Positions 10,380 to 21,435 of a stretch of 64,000 nucleotides of DNA are shown here, one piece after another. The notes under the pieces were generated by a model. That model worked only from the letters and a program-made list of their open reading frames with translations, made no database searches and had not been told where the DNA came from. Source of the DNA: Schistocerca nitens (taxonomy: Eukaryota; Arthropoda; Insecta; Orthoptera; Acrididae); contig NC_064619.1 in NCBI RefSeq assembly GCF_023898315.1, forward strand, positions 342,879,150 through 342,943,149, given 5' to 3'. Within the stretch, counting starts at the first letter, position 1; each line of letters starts with the position of its first letter. Both the position numbers and the translations under genes were made by a program.

Positions 10380-12428
10380 TGGTCTTGAATACTTCCCTAA
10401 AATTCCATTTATGCCCCCCGTCTCTAGCAATACACGTTTGCAATAGCTGGTGCAAGAACTTCTGGACAGACTGAAGAAATTCCTTCCACATTATTGCAAA
10501 CCCTGTAACAGTGTGCGAAATTTTAAATTCTCTCGCGTCGTCGGAACTTGTGCACAGACTTGAATTTCAGTTTACTCCAGTGATAATAGTCCAGTGGGGT
10601 CGAAGCAGATGAACGTGGAGAACAACTAATAAAGTCTTCCTGTCCTGTTCAGCGACCAAGAAGGAGCTGGGTCAGCGGTTTCCGAGCGACCAGCCAGTAG
10701 CAATTTGGGGACCCATTGTGCTGATACCAAATACATCTACGTATTTGCAATGGTACTTTCTTTGGGAGAGACGATATCACCTCGATGAGAAATCATGTGT
10801 ATCTTTCACCAGTTCACGTTTCTTCAATGAAGGACTAGTTTTGCAATTATCCCGCGCCAAACCTTCTTACTTGGTTGTCACTGATGTGTAACCTGTCTCA
10901 GCCACTGCGGGTTCTCAGCGGGCCGATAATGCATATATTTCTTACTTTCAACTTTCCTAGATCTGCAAAGGTAGCTTCATCTGTAAAGACAACGCCTCAC
11001 CGAAAAATTCAAGTGCCCTGACGTCGCACCAGAACCGAGTGACAGAGCTGTATGGGTCTTCGACAATCGCGCTGGTGGATCTGCTGGCGAAAACACACAT
11101 GGCACAGATGGATTCTGTTTACACGCAAAATGCGAACGACGCCGGTGGCACTCACAGTTGCCCTGGAGCTAACATGTGGAGTATTAGCAACTACTGCCGG
11201 ATCGTCTATTTCGTTCGCCTTGTTCGTTGTAGGGTTACTCCTTACAGTGGCGGATTTAAAAATTTTACGCCGCTAGGCACACCATATTATTTGTGCCCCC
11301 TCCCCCAAAAAACATGTTTAAAACAATAACTATTACCCGATCACTTCACAATTGCCGCTTTTGGTGGGAGGGCTGTCAGCTGTTTCCGTACTCTGCTATT
11401 CGTTGTTCTGAAGGACGCATCAGCGGTCTTGTCGCGCTCAATCAAAATGTAATATGCTACCTGAACTGTACTTGGTGTACGGCAGCAGAAAAAACAAATT
11501 TAAAATTGAATTGTGTTAACACATTGTTCTGTCGAAAGAAAACAGAAACGAACACATGGAAAATAAATTTTCTTTTATGGCCTAACATTCAGCAGAGCGT
11601 GTAGGAGACAACGGATTTTTGTTATGCATTTACTTATATGTTCTTTTACACGAAACCGTTGAAAACTAAAATAAAAAAGTTGTGTTACGATCTAAAAATT
11701 GAAGCGAACGTGTCATACATCAGAAATTAATACGTACTTTTACAGGTATGCGTTCAAAATTAAAATTAAACTGTCGTTTTACGATTAATAACTTGAATGG
11801 GTAGCAAATAAAAAAAAACACGTTCGGTATTAATACGTGAATCTATAGGAAAGCGTAAGAAATGAAAATGAAACAGAGATTTCGGAGCAGGAACTAATAA
11901 CTAAATACAGACGAAAAAACACAGAACTGGATTTGCTAGTACATAATTTTACAGACTAGTGTGGAAAAATCAAATTTGTTTTATAATCTAAGAGTTAACG
12001 TGTAAAGCATTATGGTCTGTTAGCTAGATGCTGCATAATAAGGGTACACAATACCTTTAATCCATGTAAGGGCTGAACAGTTTTGTACTGCAGCTAATGC
12101 TCTCCGGTAACGTATATTTCTACGATAACTACACATTTCAGCAGACGCCAAGAATACACATCAGTTGTGATACACTACAGTGTCAGTATGACGACTGTAC
12201 AGCGCCGAGCGGCCCGGGTCATTCGGATATCGTTTAGTATTGTCGGGCGCCTTCGCTCACGTCTGAACGTAAACGAGGTTTAGTTCCGCGTTCTGCCATC
12301 GGCAATTGTAAAATAAACATGCAATATGTAGTTCCTAAATCCAATGAATGTGCTCTAAGTTACAATAAAAATCACATTATACTCTTAAATTTTTAAAACT
12401 AATATGAAAAAATAAACAAACTCACCAG

Positions 12429-14198
12429 TCAGCAAAGTTTGCGTCTGGCTCTGACGGCAGAAAACTCGTTGATCATATCCTTATAGTTCAGACGAATATC
12501 AATTAGGAAGTAGACTTCGATGGGAAGAATGGACAAGGCGTTCAATCTCTCCTCAGATAACGTAGAAAGTAGGTACGATTTCAGTCTTTCAAGAGCCGAT
12601 AATGAGCGTTCTGCTGAACGATTTGTAAGTGCCATACATAGAAATATTCTAAGAGCAAAGTCAACGTTCGGAAACACGGACTGTAATCTCTCTTTTCGTA
12701 AAAATTTACTCATTTCGACTGGTATATCACTAATCTCAGAAGATTTCAAAAGTTCCGCGAAATGTACACATTCACTAGGGAAGGAAGGCTACAAATCTGT
12801 CATATGACCCTTGGAGTTTTTCTGCACGTTCGGACAATATCGTCAGATGAACTGTTCTTAAGGTTACTGAAAACTGTGAAAGAATCCAACAGTGTTCTAC
12901 AGCTTTACTTCCTCCTCATTAATTCGGCGTACAAGTTGTCGAGTACTGGGAGAAATGTTTCGACTCTAAATTTTTCCCTTCCAGTCAGAAAAACTTCTTC
13001 AGAATCCGCTTCTTCGTCATCTTGAAGTTTGCTTTTTCGTGATCTTTTATAGGTGCATTCATAGTCTATATCAGTTACAATCTCTATGGATTTATTTTCT
13101 TAATAGTCGAACATACCACGAATATATGCAATAAACCCTACAAGTGGTTTATATAATTCATGCACTATTTTAGTATCAATATTTACACTTTGCAGTTTCA
13201 GATTTACACTATTAAATCTCAGGAGTATGCCTTACAAACTGTCGTCATGAATACCGTTTCTAGTCTGTTGAGTTGATTCAATAAAGCTGAAACCTCATTT
13301 CGCACAAGTGATTTTTCACACGTATTATTAGCAATATGTGTGAGGGCATTGTTAACGCCCTCCCAGTTTTCATATAGACTTACAAACGCTTCCTTTCTTG
13401 CTGACCAACATGTTTTTGATAAACTTTTATCCGCTTTGCTTCCTGGATCCATGAAAGAAAGAAGTTTATCCCAGCGCTGTGTAGAAGCAAAGAAAAAATT
13501 ACGAGGGCTATTCGGAAACTGAGGAACGACCGGTCGTGAAATGGAAACCACTGTGAAAATCCGACGAGGCTTTTCACAGACGTTGTGGGCAGTGTCTCTA
13601 GTATGCCCGTCGATCGCATCTGGACGCTCTTTTCAGTTGTGAGCGCTCTGTGGGCGACTAAAGGTGCCTAGAACAACAATGTCGCCCTCCAAGTAGGAAG
13701 GCCCGCCTTTCTGACGGGAAGTGTTCTAACACCCACAACTCTGCCCTAGCTGACTTGTCCTGAGTATCTTCTCTGTTCACATGTAACGCTGGATACGAAG
13801 ACAACACTTGGGCGCAGGCTAGGCGCTATAGACCAGTGCAGAGAATTATCGAAAAGCAAATACCCTTTTCAACACACTGTGCCAGTACATTTTTTCGGTC
13901 TCAACATGTGACTCGAAATGATTATCTATTGTTCCAAGTGACTTTTTTCTCTTGTTAAGAGTGATAAGTCAGAATTTTTGTATTCAAGTGATGTCTCATG
14001 ATGAGATAAAATATTAGAAATATTTTTCCAATCTGCAATACCATTAGTAGTAATCGCGGCTTTACCTCCGAACAATATACATGGTGCAATTTTGTCATAT
14101 GATGACATGATGGAGACCGTGGCTGTTGTTTGAAGACAAATGTTGATGGTGTTAGGACAGCAACCAGCCACATATTTACTTTCAGTTCCTTTATTCAA
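12429..14198 (-). pseudogene. hAT transposase (ZMYM1-like type), broken
   Basis: Fragments in coding order on the minus strand: 14198-13926 with NGIADWKNISNILSHHETS, a pattern seen near the zinc-finger part of ZMYM1-like hAT proteins; 13551-13219 with STQRWDKLL and DKSLSKTCWSARKEA, the conserved RW...TRWSAR region; and 12749-12429 with FPNVDFALRIFL, SAERSLSALERLKSYL and LNALSILPIE, the C-terminal hAT dimerisation domain. In between are frameshifts and stops (about 12770-13020 includes an acidic serine-rich stretch). Length and order fit a hAT transposase, but it cannot encode an active enzyme. Subfamily naming is from recall of family sequences. Confidence 0.8.
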
Positions 14199-14228
14199 AG
14201 GAAACCGTTACCGGTTTCGAATCGTTGT

Positions 14229-14276
14229 GATTCATCCTCAGACGCTTTACACGATTCATCCTCAGACGCTTTACAC
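14229..14276. repeat. Perfect 24-bp tandem duplication
   Basis: The 24-bp unit beginning GATTCATCCTCAGACGC occurs twice head-to-tail, at 14229-14252 and 14253-14276. It overlaps the stem-loop motif described in the findings. Identity of the two units suggests recent slippage. Confidence 0.9.
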
Positions 14277-14304
14277 GCTTTCTTTATGACATTTGGTGTG
14301 TTTT

Positions 14305-14801
14305 TGTAGTGGACTGTTAAGGCAGCCAGTCCACAGTGAAGTAGCCGAAAGGGCACGCGTCAACTCACGCCGTCTGGCGTTAAGTCTGGAACAGGATTCG
14401 TAATGAATGTGATAAAGAAAAGAACGTAGCTACTAGAACACTTAACTTTTATATTGTCCTTTGGTATACAGCATTCTGGATGATACAAGTGAGACTCTAT
14501 CTTGAGGTACATGCAACGTTACAAATGGTTAATGGCGCCTTGCTAGGTCGTAGCCATGGACTTAGCTGAAGGCTATTCTAACTGTCTCTCGGCAAATGAG
14601 AGAAAGGCTTCGTCAGTGTAGCCGCTAGCAAAGTCGTCGTACAACTGGGGCGAGTGCTAGTCCGTCTCTCTAGACCTGCCGTGTGGTGGCGCTCGGTCTG
14701 CGATCACACAGTGGCGACACGCGAGTCCGACATGTACTAATGGACCGCGGCCGATTTAAAGCTACCACCTAGCAAGTGTGGTGTCTGGCGGTGACACCAC
14801 A
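14305..14801 (-). mobile_element. Solo LTR (second LTR family) inside the hAT element
   Basis: On the minus strand it begins TGTGGTGTCACCGCCAGACA and ends CCACTACA, and a 5-bp duplication GTTTT flanks it (14300-14304 and 14802-14806). Length is 497 bp. No internal retrotransposon sequence remains. The sequence strongly resembles a common locust gypsy-type LTR from memory. It postdates the hAT insertion because it lies inside it. Confidence 0.75.
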
Positions 14802-14869
14802 GTTTTTACAGGTGATACCACACAGAAGCCCAATGTTGAATTTCCATTCAGTTACGAAGCAAACTGTAT

Positions 14870-15360
14870 GACCGATGACCGCCCGGTTAGCCGTGCGGTG
14901 TAACGCACTGCTTTCCGGGCGGGAAGACCTACCGGTCCCAGGCACGAATCCGCCCGGTGGATTAGCGTCGAGGTCCGATGTGCCGGCCAGTCTGTGGATG
15001 GGTTTTAAGGCGGTTTTCCATCTGCCTCGGCGAATGCGGTCTGGTTCCCCTTATTCCACCTCAGTTAGACTACGTCGGCGATTGCTGCGCAAACGCTGTC
15101 TCCACGTACGCGTACACCATAATTACTCTACCACGCAAACATTTGGGCCTACACTCATCCGGTGCTGGTGTGAGACGTTGCCAGGCCGAGGGGGGGGGGG
15201 GGGGCGTCCACTGTGGGCCAAACCGCACAATAACGCTGGGTTGGGTGTGGGGCGGCGGTGGGGTGAGTGGACTCTTCTCTTGTGGACTGTTGTGGGGTTG
15301 TGTACCACTGAGGGCTAAGGCGGGGACGAAGCCTTTCCGTCGTTTCTAGGTCCCCAGTTC
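14870..15360 (+). mobile_element. Long SINE, family D (copy 1)
   Basis: Begins with a tRNA-like A-box region CGGTTAGCCGTGCGGTGTAA and a B-box-like GGCACGAATCCGCC, followed by a GC-rich body. A second copy is at 30388-30850 and aligns through its length up to TTCTAGGTCCCC. This copy has expanded G runs (about 15188-15203 and 15248-15268). At 460-490 bp it is long for a SINE. Confidence 0.75.
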
Positions 15361-15394
15361 AATAGAGTACAAAATATGCATATTTCCAAGCTTT

Positions 15395-15512
15395 TCAAAT
15401 GGCTCTGAGCACTATCGGACTTAACATCTATGGTCATCAGTCCCCTAGAACTTAGAACTACTTAAACCTAACTAACCTAAGGACGACAAACTACACCCAG
15501 TCATCACGAGGC
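15395..15512 (-). mobile_element. SINE family A tail with the alternative head (variant A2), 5'-truncated
   Basis: The tail and body match family A (TCAAATGGCTCTGAGCACTA to CCTAACTAACCTAAGGAC), then diverge into CCCAGTCATCACGAGGCAGAG, the start of the alternative head seen complete at 60400-60571. The B box is missing here. Imperfect flanks CCAAGCTTTT and CCATGCTTTT may be its target duplication. Confidence 0.65.
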
Positions 15513-15815
15513 AGAGAAATCCATGCTTTTATTTTCGAATTTCGTTTTTAAGGCTTATTTAAACTAACATGTTTATCAATATCAAAAATTTTTGTCGTTT
15601 GTAGGCGCAGTTATTTTAAAACGTAAAAGATTAATTGAGTACAGGGCCAAAAATGCCCCCCCCTCTTAAGGTGCCGCCCCTATGCCCATGCCTAGTGGGC
15701 CTATATGTAAATCCGCCACTGACTCCTTAACCTCTACGTAGTATTCCACTGCTCGTGCAGTAACAATATTCTGCACGTTCTCTGAACTGTCATTGTTGTT
15801 CTCTCCAGCATTCTC

Positions 15816-17876
15816 CATCTTGTTTCTCTTGACTCCTGAAAGATATTTATGTTTCCAAACTCACTAGCACTCGACACAGATAGAATGAAAGCTACATTTC
15901 CTCCCTACACCTTTTACACTGGTACCGCGGCGGCATCACACTCTGAATCCTCCTTTTTCGACGTGACGTATTTTCTTATTTGGGTACGAAATCACGAACT
16001 TCCTCATAAGACAGCAATCGGTTTCACGTTCAATGGAGATGAATCCTAAATTCTAAATATTGTAAATTTGTCCTAATCCCAAACATAGGGATTGTACAGC
16101 CAACCAGTATAATTTTAATTATTATTGTGTTTATACTGGTTGCTGGTGAGGAGGAAAGTTACTTATTAGTATTTTATTAATGATCTCATTCATAAGCAAC
16201 CATATCACAGTCATCACAGTCTCTCAAGAAAGTTATAAATAAGCTTTACTTGTTTAATCAGAATCGGACGATGATTCTCCTTGTCCGCAGTCTCGATGAT
16301 TCGAAGCGATGTGGAAGCCTGTGTAAATAAAATGTCTTGGTTTTCTTGCGTTGCGTAGTCAGTCGGGAAACCTCAGATCAAGCCGAAAGTTTGCTTTGAT
16401 AATTACCAGATGAAATAATGAAGCTCTTGGATCTAATAATTGCAGGTTCGTTTCCAATTCATCGGAAGTTCCCTTCTGATTACCAACGAAACGACACCTC
16501 CGTGCAAATTTCCAATTAGAGAATACATATATAATGAAATTCCTTACACACCTTTGATGTAAATGTTCAGTATATATTTTCTTGAGCAGCATACAATATA
16601 TTTTCAATCTCTTTCTTCCAGTAATCTCGATAACAAAGTTACAATTATGGAATGTGGTTATTCGGCACGGAGAAGATTCTAGAAGTCCTCTCAACACACC
16701 AGAGAGAACATTACAAAGAGTAATTATGCGCTCATGGAATAGTAATAGTACTGTACTACTTTGCGCATCGATTCTGCGAGTACATAGATGTTCAAGTAGG
16801 AAACGTAATTCACTCATAGATTTGTGCAGGGGTAATTAGTAGAATATAAAGAGTTATTACATCAGTTGCAAATAAACGTTCGGTATAATTGACCTAGGTT
16901 TCGACACATTCTAAGGGTGTCTTCACCACAATGGAATTTTGAGAAACCGTAATATTACATTGCGAGAAAGGAATGGTCAAAGTTAGAGCAGCTATGCCCA
17001 AGTCAAAAAAGAAAATAAAATATGTACCAGCCTTGTCATGTAATTTCTTCTAAATTAGTAATTGGATTTGGAATAATGAAACGCCGTTGAATTCGTCTGT
17101 CTTAGAAGAAGGACACAAGCAGCGGAAATTACTATTGACCTACCTGAAAAACCGAAGTTGATACCGATATCTCTGTAATTAATATGCTATGGAAAGGACC
17201 TGGACGTTGTTTGGTTACGATTTTCTCACAGCTGATCTAGATGAAAACAGAATTACAATATCATTAAAGGTCGCGGAAATATTTGAGTGAACAGATTGGT
17301 TGAATGACCCTGTTTGCTTTTTCCTGTATCATTGGAAAAATCCTCCAAACTGGTCTTCAACGATATGTGTTACATTTCATTAAATAATAAGAAGATAGCA
17401 GGGCCGCAAACCATTTCCCTGTAGTCAGGACAAAAGTTCCCATAAACGTCTGCTTATGGTACCCGTTGCGTATGGTATTGTACCAAGGTTCATGTTATCA
17501 GATACAAACATTGTAATACATACAAATTATATTTGAAGAAACGTGCAGTATGTATTGTCACTGTTTAAGAGTCGTTGACTGTTTCGAAAACAGTGACACA
17601 ATGTGTTTTTTGCGAATAGAGTCTCATAGAGTTACGATAACGTCGAAACTACCAAAACTATACCAAAATATCAGTTGTGATGAAGATGACAGACAGCTAC
17701 GTGAGCAATAGTACGGGTAAGTGTTTTAATAAAACCAAGGAAAGCCAATTATGATTGTGAAATGTCACTAAACATCTATGGACGAATGAAAAAGAAAATC
17801 GTGCTTACGCGAGGAAGAACCCTTTTCAACAACACAGTTGAGGTAATTTCATTTTAGTTTAAGTATTCATCCAGTA
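15816..17876. other. Unassigned 2-kb stretch
   Basis: No repeat family identified. The longest frame is 16359-16817 on the minus strand (152 codons), with no recognisable domain and unconvincing composition, so I do not call it a gene. A decayed stem-loop motif of the GAAACC...CTTCA type lies at about 16893-16930 (minus strand). Confidence 0.4.
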
Positions 17877-17878
17877 TA

Positions 17879-19085
17879 CACTGAGGTGACAATAGCCATA
17901 GGATAGCGATATGTACATATACATAAGGTGGTAGTATCGCATACACAATGTATAAAAGGCCAGTGAATTGGTGGATCTGTCATTTGATATCAGGTGATTC
18001 ATGTGAAAAGATTTGCCATGTGATTATGGCCGGACGACTGGAATTAACAAGGTGAACATGGAATGGTAGTTGGAGCTAGATGCATGGTATATTCCATTTC
18101 GGAAATCGTTAGGGAATTCAATAAGCCGAGACCCACAGCGTCAAGAGTGTGCCGAGATCACCAAATTTCAGGCGTTACCTCTTGGCAGGAACACACGCAA
18201 TGGCCAAGGGCCTTCACTTAACGACCGCGAGTAGCGGCGTTTGCGTGGAGTTGTCAGTCCTAACAGACAAGCAACACTGCTTGAAATAACCACAGATATC
18301 AATGTGACAAATCAATGTGGGAAATACGACGAACGTATCCGTTAGGACAGTGCGGCGATATTTAGCGACAATGGGCTATGACAGCAGACGATCGACGGAG
18401 TACCTCTGCTAACATCATGATATCGGCTACAGCGCCTCTCCTGGGCTCATGACCATATCGGTTGGACGCTAGACAAATGTGAAACCGTAGCCTGGTCAGA
18501 CGATTCCCAATTTCAATTGGTAAGAGCCGATGGCAGTGTTGGAGTACGGCACAGATCCCACGAACCCATGGAACCAAGTTGTCAACAGGCAGTGGGCAAG
18601 CTGGTGGTGGTTCCATAAGGGTGTGAGCTGTGTTTACATGGAGTGGACTGGGTCCTCTGGTCCAACTGCACTGATCATTGACTTGATATGGTTATGTTCA
18701 GCTACTTGGAGACCACTAGCAGCCACTCATAGACATCACGTTATGGATGTCAATACGCCATGTCACTGGGCCACAACTGTTCACCACTGGTTTGAAGAAA
18801 ATTCTGGACAGTTCGAGCGAATGATTTGGCCACCCAGATCGTCCTACACAGATTCCATCGAACATTTATGGGACATAAGCGAGAGGTCAGTTCGTGCACA
18901 AAATCTTGCATCAGGGACACTTTCGCAATTAGGGACGGCTATAGAGGCAGCATGGTTCAATATTTCTGCATGGAACGTCCAACGACTTGTTGAGTCTAAG
19001 CCATATCGGGTCGCTGCACTACGCCGGGCAAAAGGAAGTCCGACACGATATTAGGAGGTATCCTCTGACTTTTGTCACTTCAGTG
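17879..19085 (+). mobile_element. Tc1-type DNA transposon, inactive (family T3, copy 1)
   Basis: Left end CACTGAGGTGACAA after TA (17877-17878); right end TTGTCACTTCAGTG, where the flanking TA has decayed to TG. Length about 1.2 kb. A truncated relative is at 35578-36300. Phrases such as GTTAGGGAATTCAAT and GACCATATCGGTT are shared between the two. Confidence 0.8.
18110..19054 (+). pseudogene. Broken Tc1 transposase of T3 copy 1
   Basis: The best fragment is 18530-19054, whose C-terminal part reads SIEHLWDISERSVRAQNLAS, the region after the third catalytic acid of Tc1 transposases (PIEHLWD). The first acid region is visible near 18496 as WSDDSQF in a different frame. The second catalytic motif (QQDNARPH) is too decayed to identify. 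Stops and frameshifts exclude function. Confidence 0.7.
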
Positions 19086-19301
19086 TGAGATCTCCAACTA
19101 AGGGACTGAGACGAATTTCTCTATCATTTAGTGCATATAACACTTATAAGCGAAGTGAACGAAGTAATGACGTTATCGTTCAATAGCAGTATGATGCTGG
19201 TCTTTACTTTTTCGTACGTCACGTTCAAGTAAGATGTTGTGGTGTAATGGTTACATCCGATCGATGCCATGGACGTTACAACATCTGTAACACGGTGCTT
19301 A

Positions 19302-20377
19302 CACCCAAACCTCCAGATGTCAGACACTCAGATCGCTACCAAACGTCGGTAGAGTATCAACCAAAACTCCTATTTAGTTCGTGGTATGTGCTGTCGTCCA
19401 GTATAACATGCGTAAATGGTAATTAAAAATAACATCAAAGGTACGGAGCACAGGAAAGGCGTATGTGTGAACGTTGGTTTCGTAGATCTCGCGTGGGTGA
19501 GTTGGTAGAGCGTGAGGTCGTCGTGCCAAAGGTCCCGCGGTTAAACTCCACTGATGACAATTTGTTTTAACTATTTACGCGTGAAGCTATTATGTGGGAG
19601 AACATTTTACTGTATGTAAAACGAGTTTTCGGTGTTTGTAGCAATGTTCTTTTGGCAGTGTGCTCTCGCTTCGTTAGCTGAAATAGCAAACATACAGAGC
19701 ACATTTGTATAGAGAGGTGTGGTGTCCTGTCGGAATTGTGCGACAAAACGGACACCACTCTTACTGAAACAGCTAGTGCGTTTCTAGTTTCACATAATAA
19801 ACTTAAACAATCGGAACAATAGAATAAAAATGCACTTGCATCACACGGTCTGGAGTATTAATAGTCCTATATAACGCTTTCACTCATGGTAAAATAAAAA
19901 AAATTGTCATCATTGGTATATGAACCCGAGACCCTCGGTACTACGATCTAATGCGCTACCTACTTCCCCACTGAAGCTATAGATGTTGTTTATTCACTAT
20001 TATGCTTTTCCTTTACTCCATGGTTCTGCTGTTACGTAGCCGGCCGGAGTGGCCAAGCGGTTCTAGGCACTACAGTCTGGAACCGCGAGACCGCTACGGT
20101 CGCAGGTTCGAATCCTGCCTCGGGCATGGATGTGTGTGATGTCCTTAGGTTGTTTAGGTTTAAGTAGTTCTACGTTCTAGGGGACTGATGACCTCAGAAG
20201 TTAAGTCCCATAGTGCTCAGAGCCATTTGAACTATTTTTGCTGTTACGTACTTTTAATTAACATCTACGGACGTTCGGCTGTACGACAGCACATAGTACG
20301 AACTAACTGGGAGTTTTTGTTGATACTCTAACGACATAAAATGTTTGGTTCCTTTCTGACATCTGGAGGTTTGGGTG
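19302..20377. mobile_element. Foldback element F2 with tRNA-like modules
   Basis: Arms of about 130 bp at 19302-19435 and 20250-20377 are inverted copies, with outer ends CACCCAAACCTCCAGATGTC and GACATCTGGAGGTTTGGGTG perfectly complementary. The 3-bp duplication TTA flanks it (19299-19301 and 20378-20380). Inside the arms are a plus-strand tRNA-like stretch (GGGTGAGTTGGTAGAGCGTG at about 19494, then CGCGGTTAAACTCCA) and a minus-strand one (about 19925-19975). A second hairpin, GTGGTGTCC...GGACACCAC, sits near the centre (19719-19757). A SINE inserted at 20039. No transposase is present. Confidence 0.75.
20039..20238 (+). mobile_element. SINE family A copy nested in foldback element F2
   Basis: Full-length plus-strand copy. 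Target duplication TGCTGTTACGTA at 20027-20038 and 20239-20250. It is younger than its host element. Confidence 0.92.
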
Positions 20378-20380
20378 TTA

Positions 20381-21433
20381 GCTAGGATCGGTGGTGAATA
20401 TTCGATCGGCATCCGCAAGTGACAAAAGTAGCCAAGTAGCAGCTGTGTCAGACCAATCTGGATGGCGCTCTTAGCCGTGTGGCTTGGTCTAATATAGTTG
20501 CAACATTTCTGCTACTGGTGAAAACGAATTATCGCACAATACTGCCCTTTGTCAATGTGATGCGCCATTTTCTTTTGGCTCCTCTATTGACGTACTACCA
20601 TACTGAGGCGTGGATATCTCAATGGCCTGCAGTCATGTATCTGCAACAAACAAAACATTTTAAAAACACAACATTATTTTATTTCTTCTGGAGACGACGT
20701 TGAGGGGGACAATGGTTAAAATGTATTATTTTCCAGCACAATCACAATTATCTTTACAAATGACTGACATCTGTTCCTTAAAGGACCATCCTCAAATGCA
20801 GTTTTGCACATGAAGATGGTCAACTGAGACAGTCGAAAACGGTTATCTGTACTGATTTTGAACAAAATTTAGTCTTATTATGTTTGTGTAGGGTTTCCTA
20901 CAAGACGGTAAGAAGAGGTAGGCTACAGAGTGGTGCGGCAACTGTCGTTGTAGGAAGCTGTACAGGAGCAGAGATGATTAGCGAACAAGTTTACACAATA
21001 AACATAAAATTTACTTGACTTGTATTTCTCCAAGCTTACGAAGACTCACTGTAAATAACGCAGCAAGAACCAGAGTCCAGCTTTCAATGTCAGCTAGAAT
21101 GAGGCTTGCTGTACTAAACACGAACGATGGTGTCGTAAGCGGGGGGGCTTCAAGTTGGTGTGGGTTGAGTGGCTGCCGCCGACCGCCCTACATCGCGGCA
21201 CCAGAGGGCGTTCTTCGCCCAGAGCCATTGAAGGCGTCACCAATGGGCGCGCACCATTGGGTCCGCCACATCCCGTGCGACCGCTGTCGGCGTCTAGTGA
21301 AAACTTGCAGTTCCGTTGCCAACTCTGTGAGACCCATTGGATGGTATCGATATGATACCGAAATTACGCATTTTTTTGCTATTATGCGATGTTGTATATG
21401 TGGTAGCTATAGGAATATACGTAACTGCGAATG
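20381..21433. other. Unassigned 1-kb stretch
   Basis: No family recognised. At 20814-20850 there is a stem-loop motif TGAAGATGG...GTCGAAAACGG discussed in the findings. From about 21140 to 21320 the sequence is GC-richer and may be part of an unrecognised repeat. Confidence 0.4.
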
Positions 21434-21435
21434 TA

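Larger units (their letters stand above)
11245..15721 (-). mobile_element. hAT-superfamily DNA transposon, inactive, 4.5 kb
   Basis: Ends are CAGTGGCGGATTTA (left) and TAAATCCGCCACTG with an extra G before TAA (right), an inverted pair typical of hAT elements. The exact 8-bp duplication ACTCCTTA flanks it (11237-11244 and 15722-15729). The coding remains are on the minus strand. The left 1.1 kb (11330-12420) is AT-rich and holds nothing recognisable. A solo LTR, a family D SINE and a family A SINE inserted into it later. Confidence 0.9.
10380..15815 (-). pseudogene. Mariner-superfamily transposase fossil split by a hAT insertion
   Basis: On the minus strand, a possible start near 15815 begins MENAGENNND and runs to the hAT insertion at 15721. 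The reading resumes left of 11237 with residues resembling a helix-turn-helix (ATVSATGVVRILRVNR). Near 10985 it reads VFTDEATFAD, the first catalytic motif of DDE transposases of the DUF4817-associated type. Further left, decayed text continues to about 10400. Frameshifts and stops are abundant. The two halves belong together because the 8-bp duplication ACTCCTTA marks the point where the hAT element was pasted in. Confidence 0.55.

Noticed and set aside
14204-14276. Confident hammerhead ribozyme annotation
   Set aside because: The extra T between CTGANGA and the stem and the absence of a clear stem I prevent calling it; kept only as a finding.
16359-16817. 152-codon minus-strand frame in an unassigned region
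   Set aside because: No motif, no start context of note, and such a length is plausible by chance in 64 kb on six frames.
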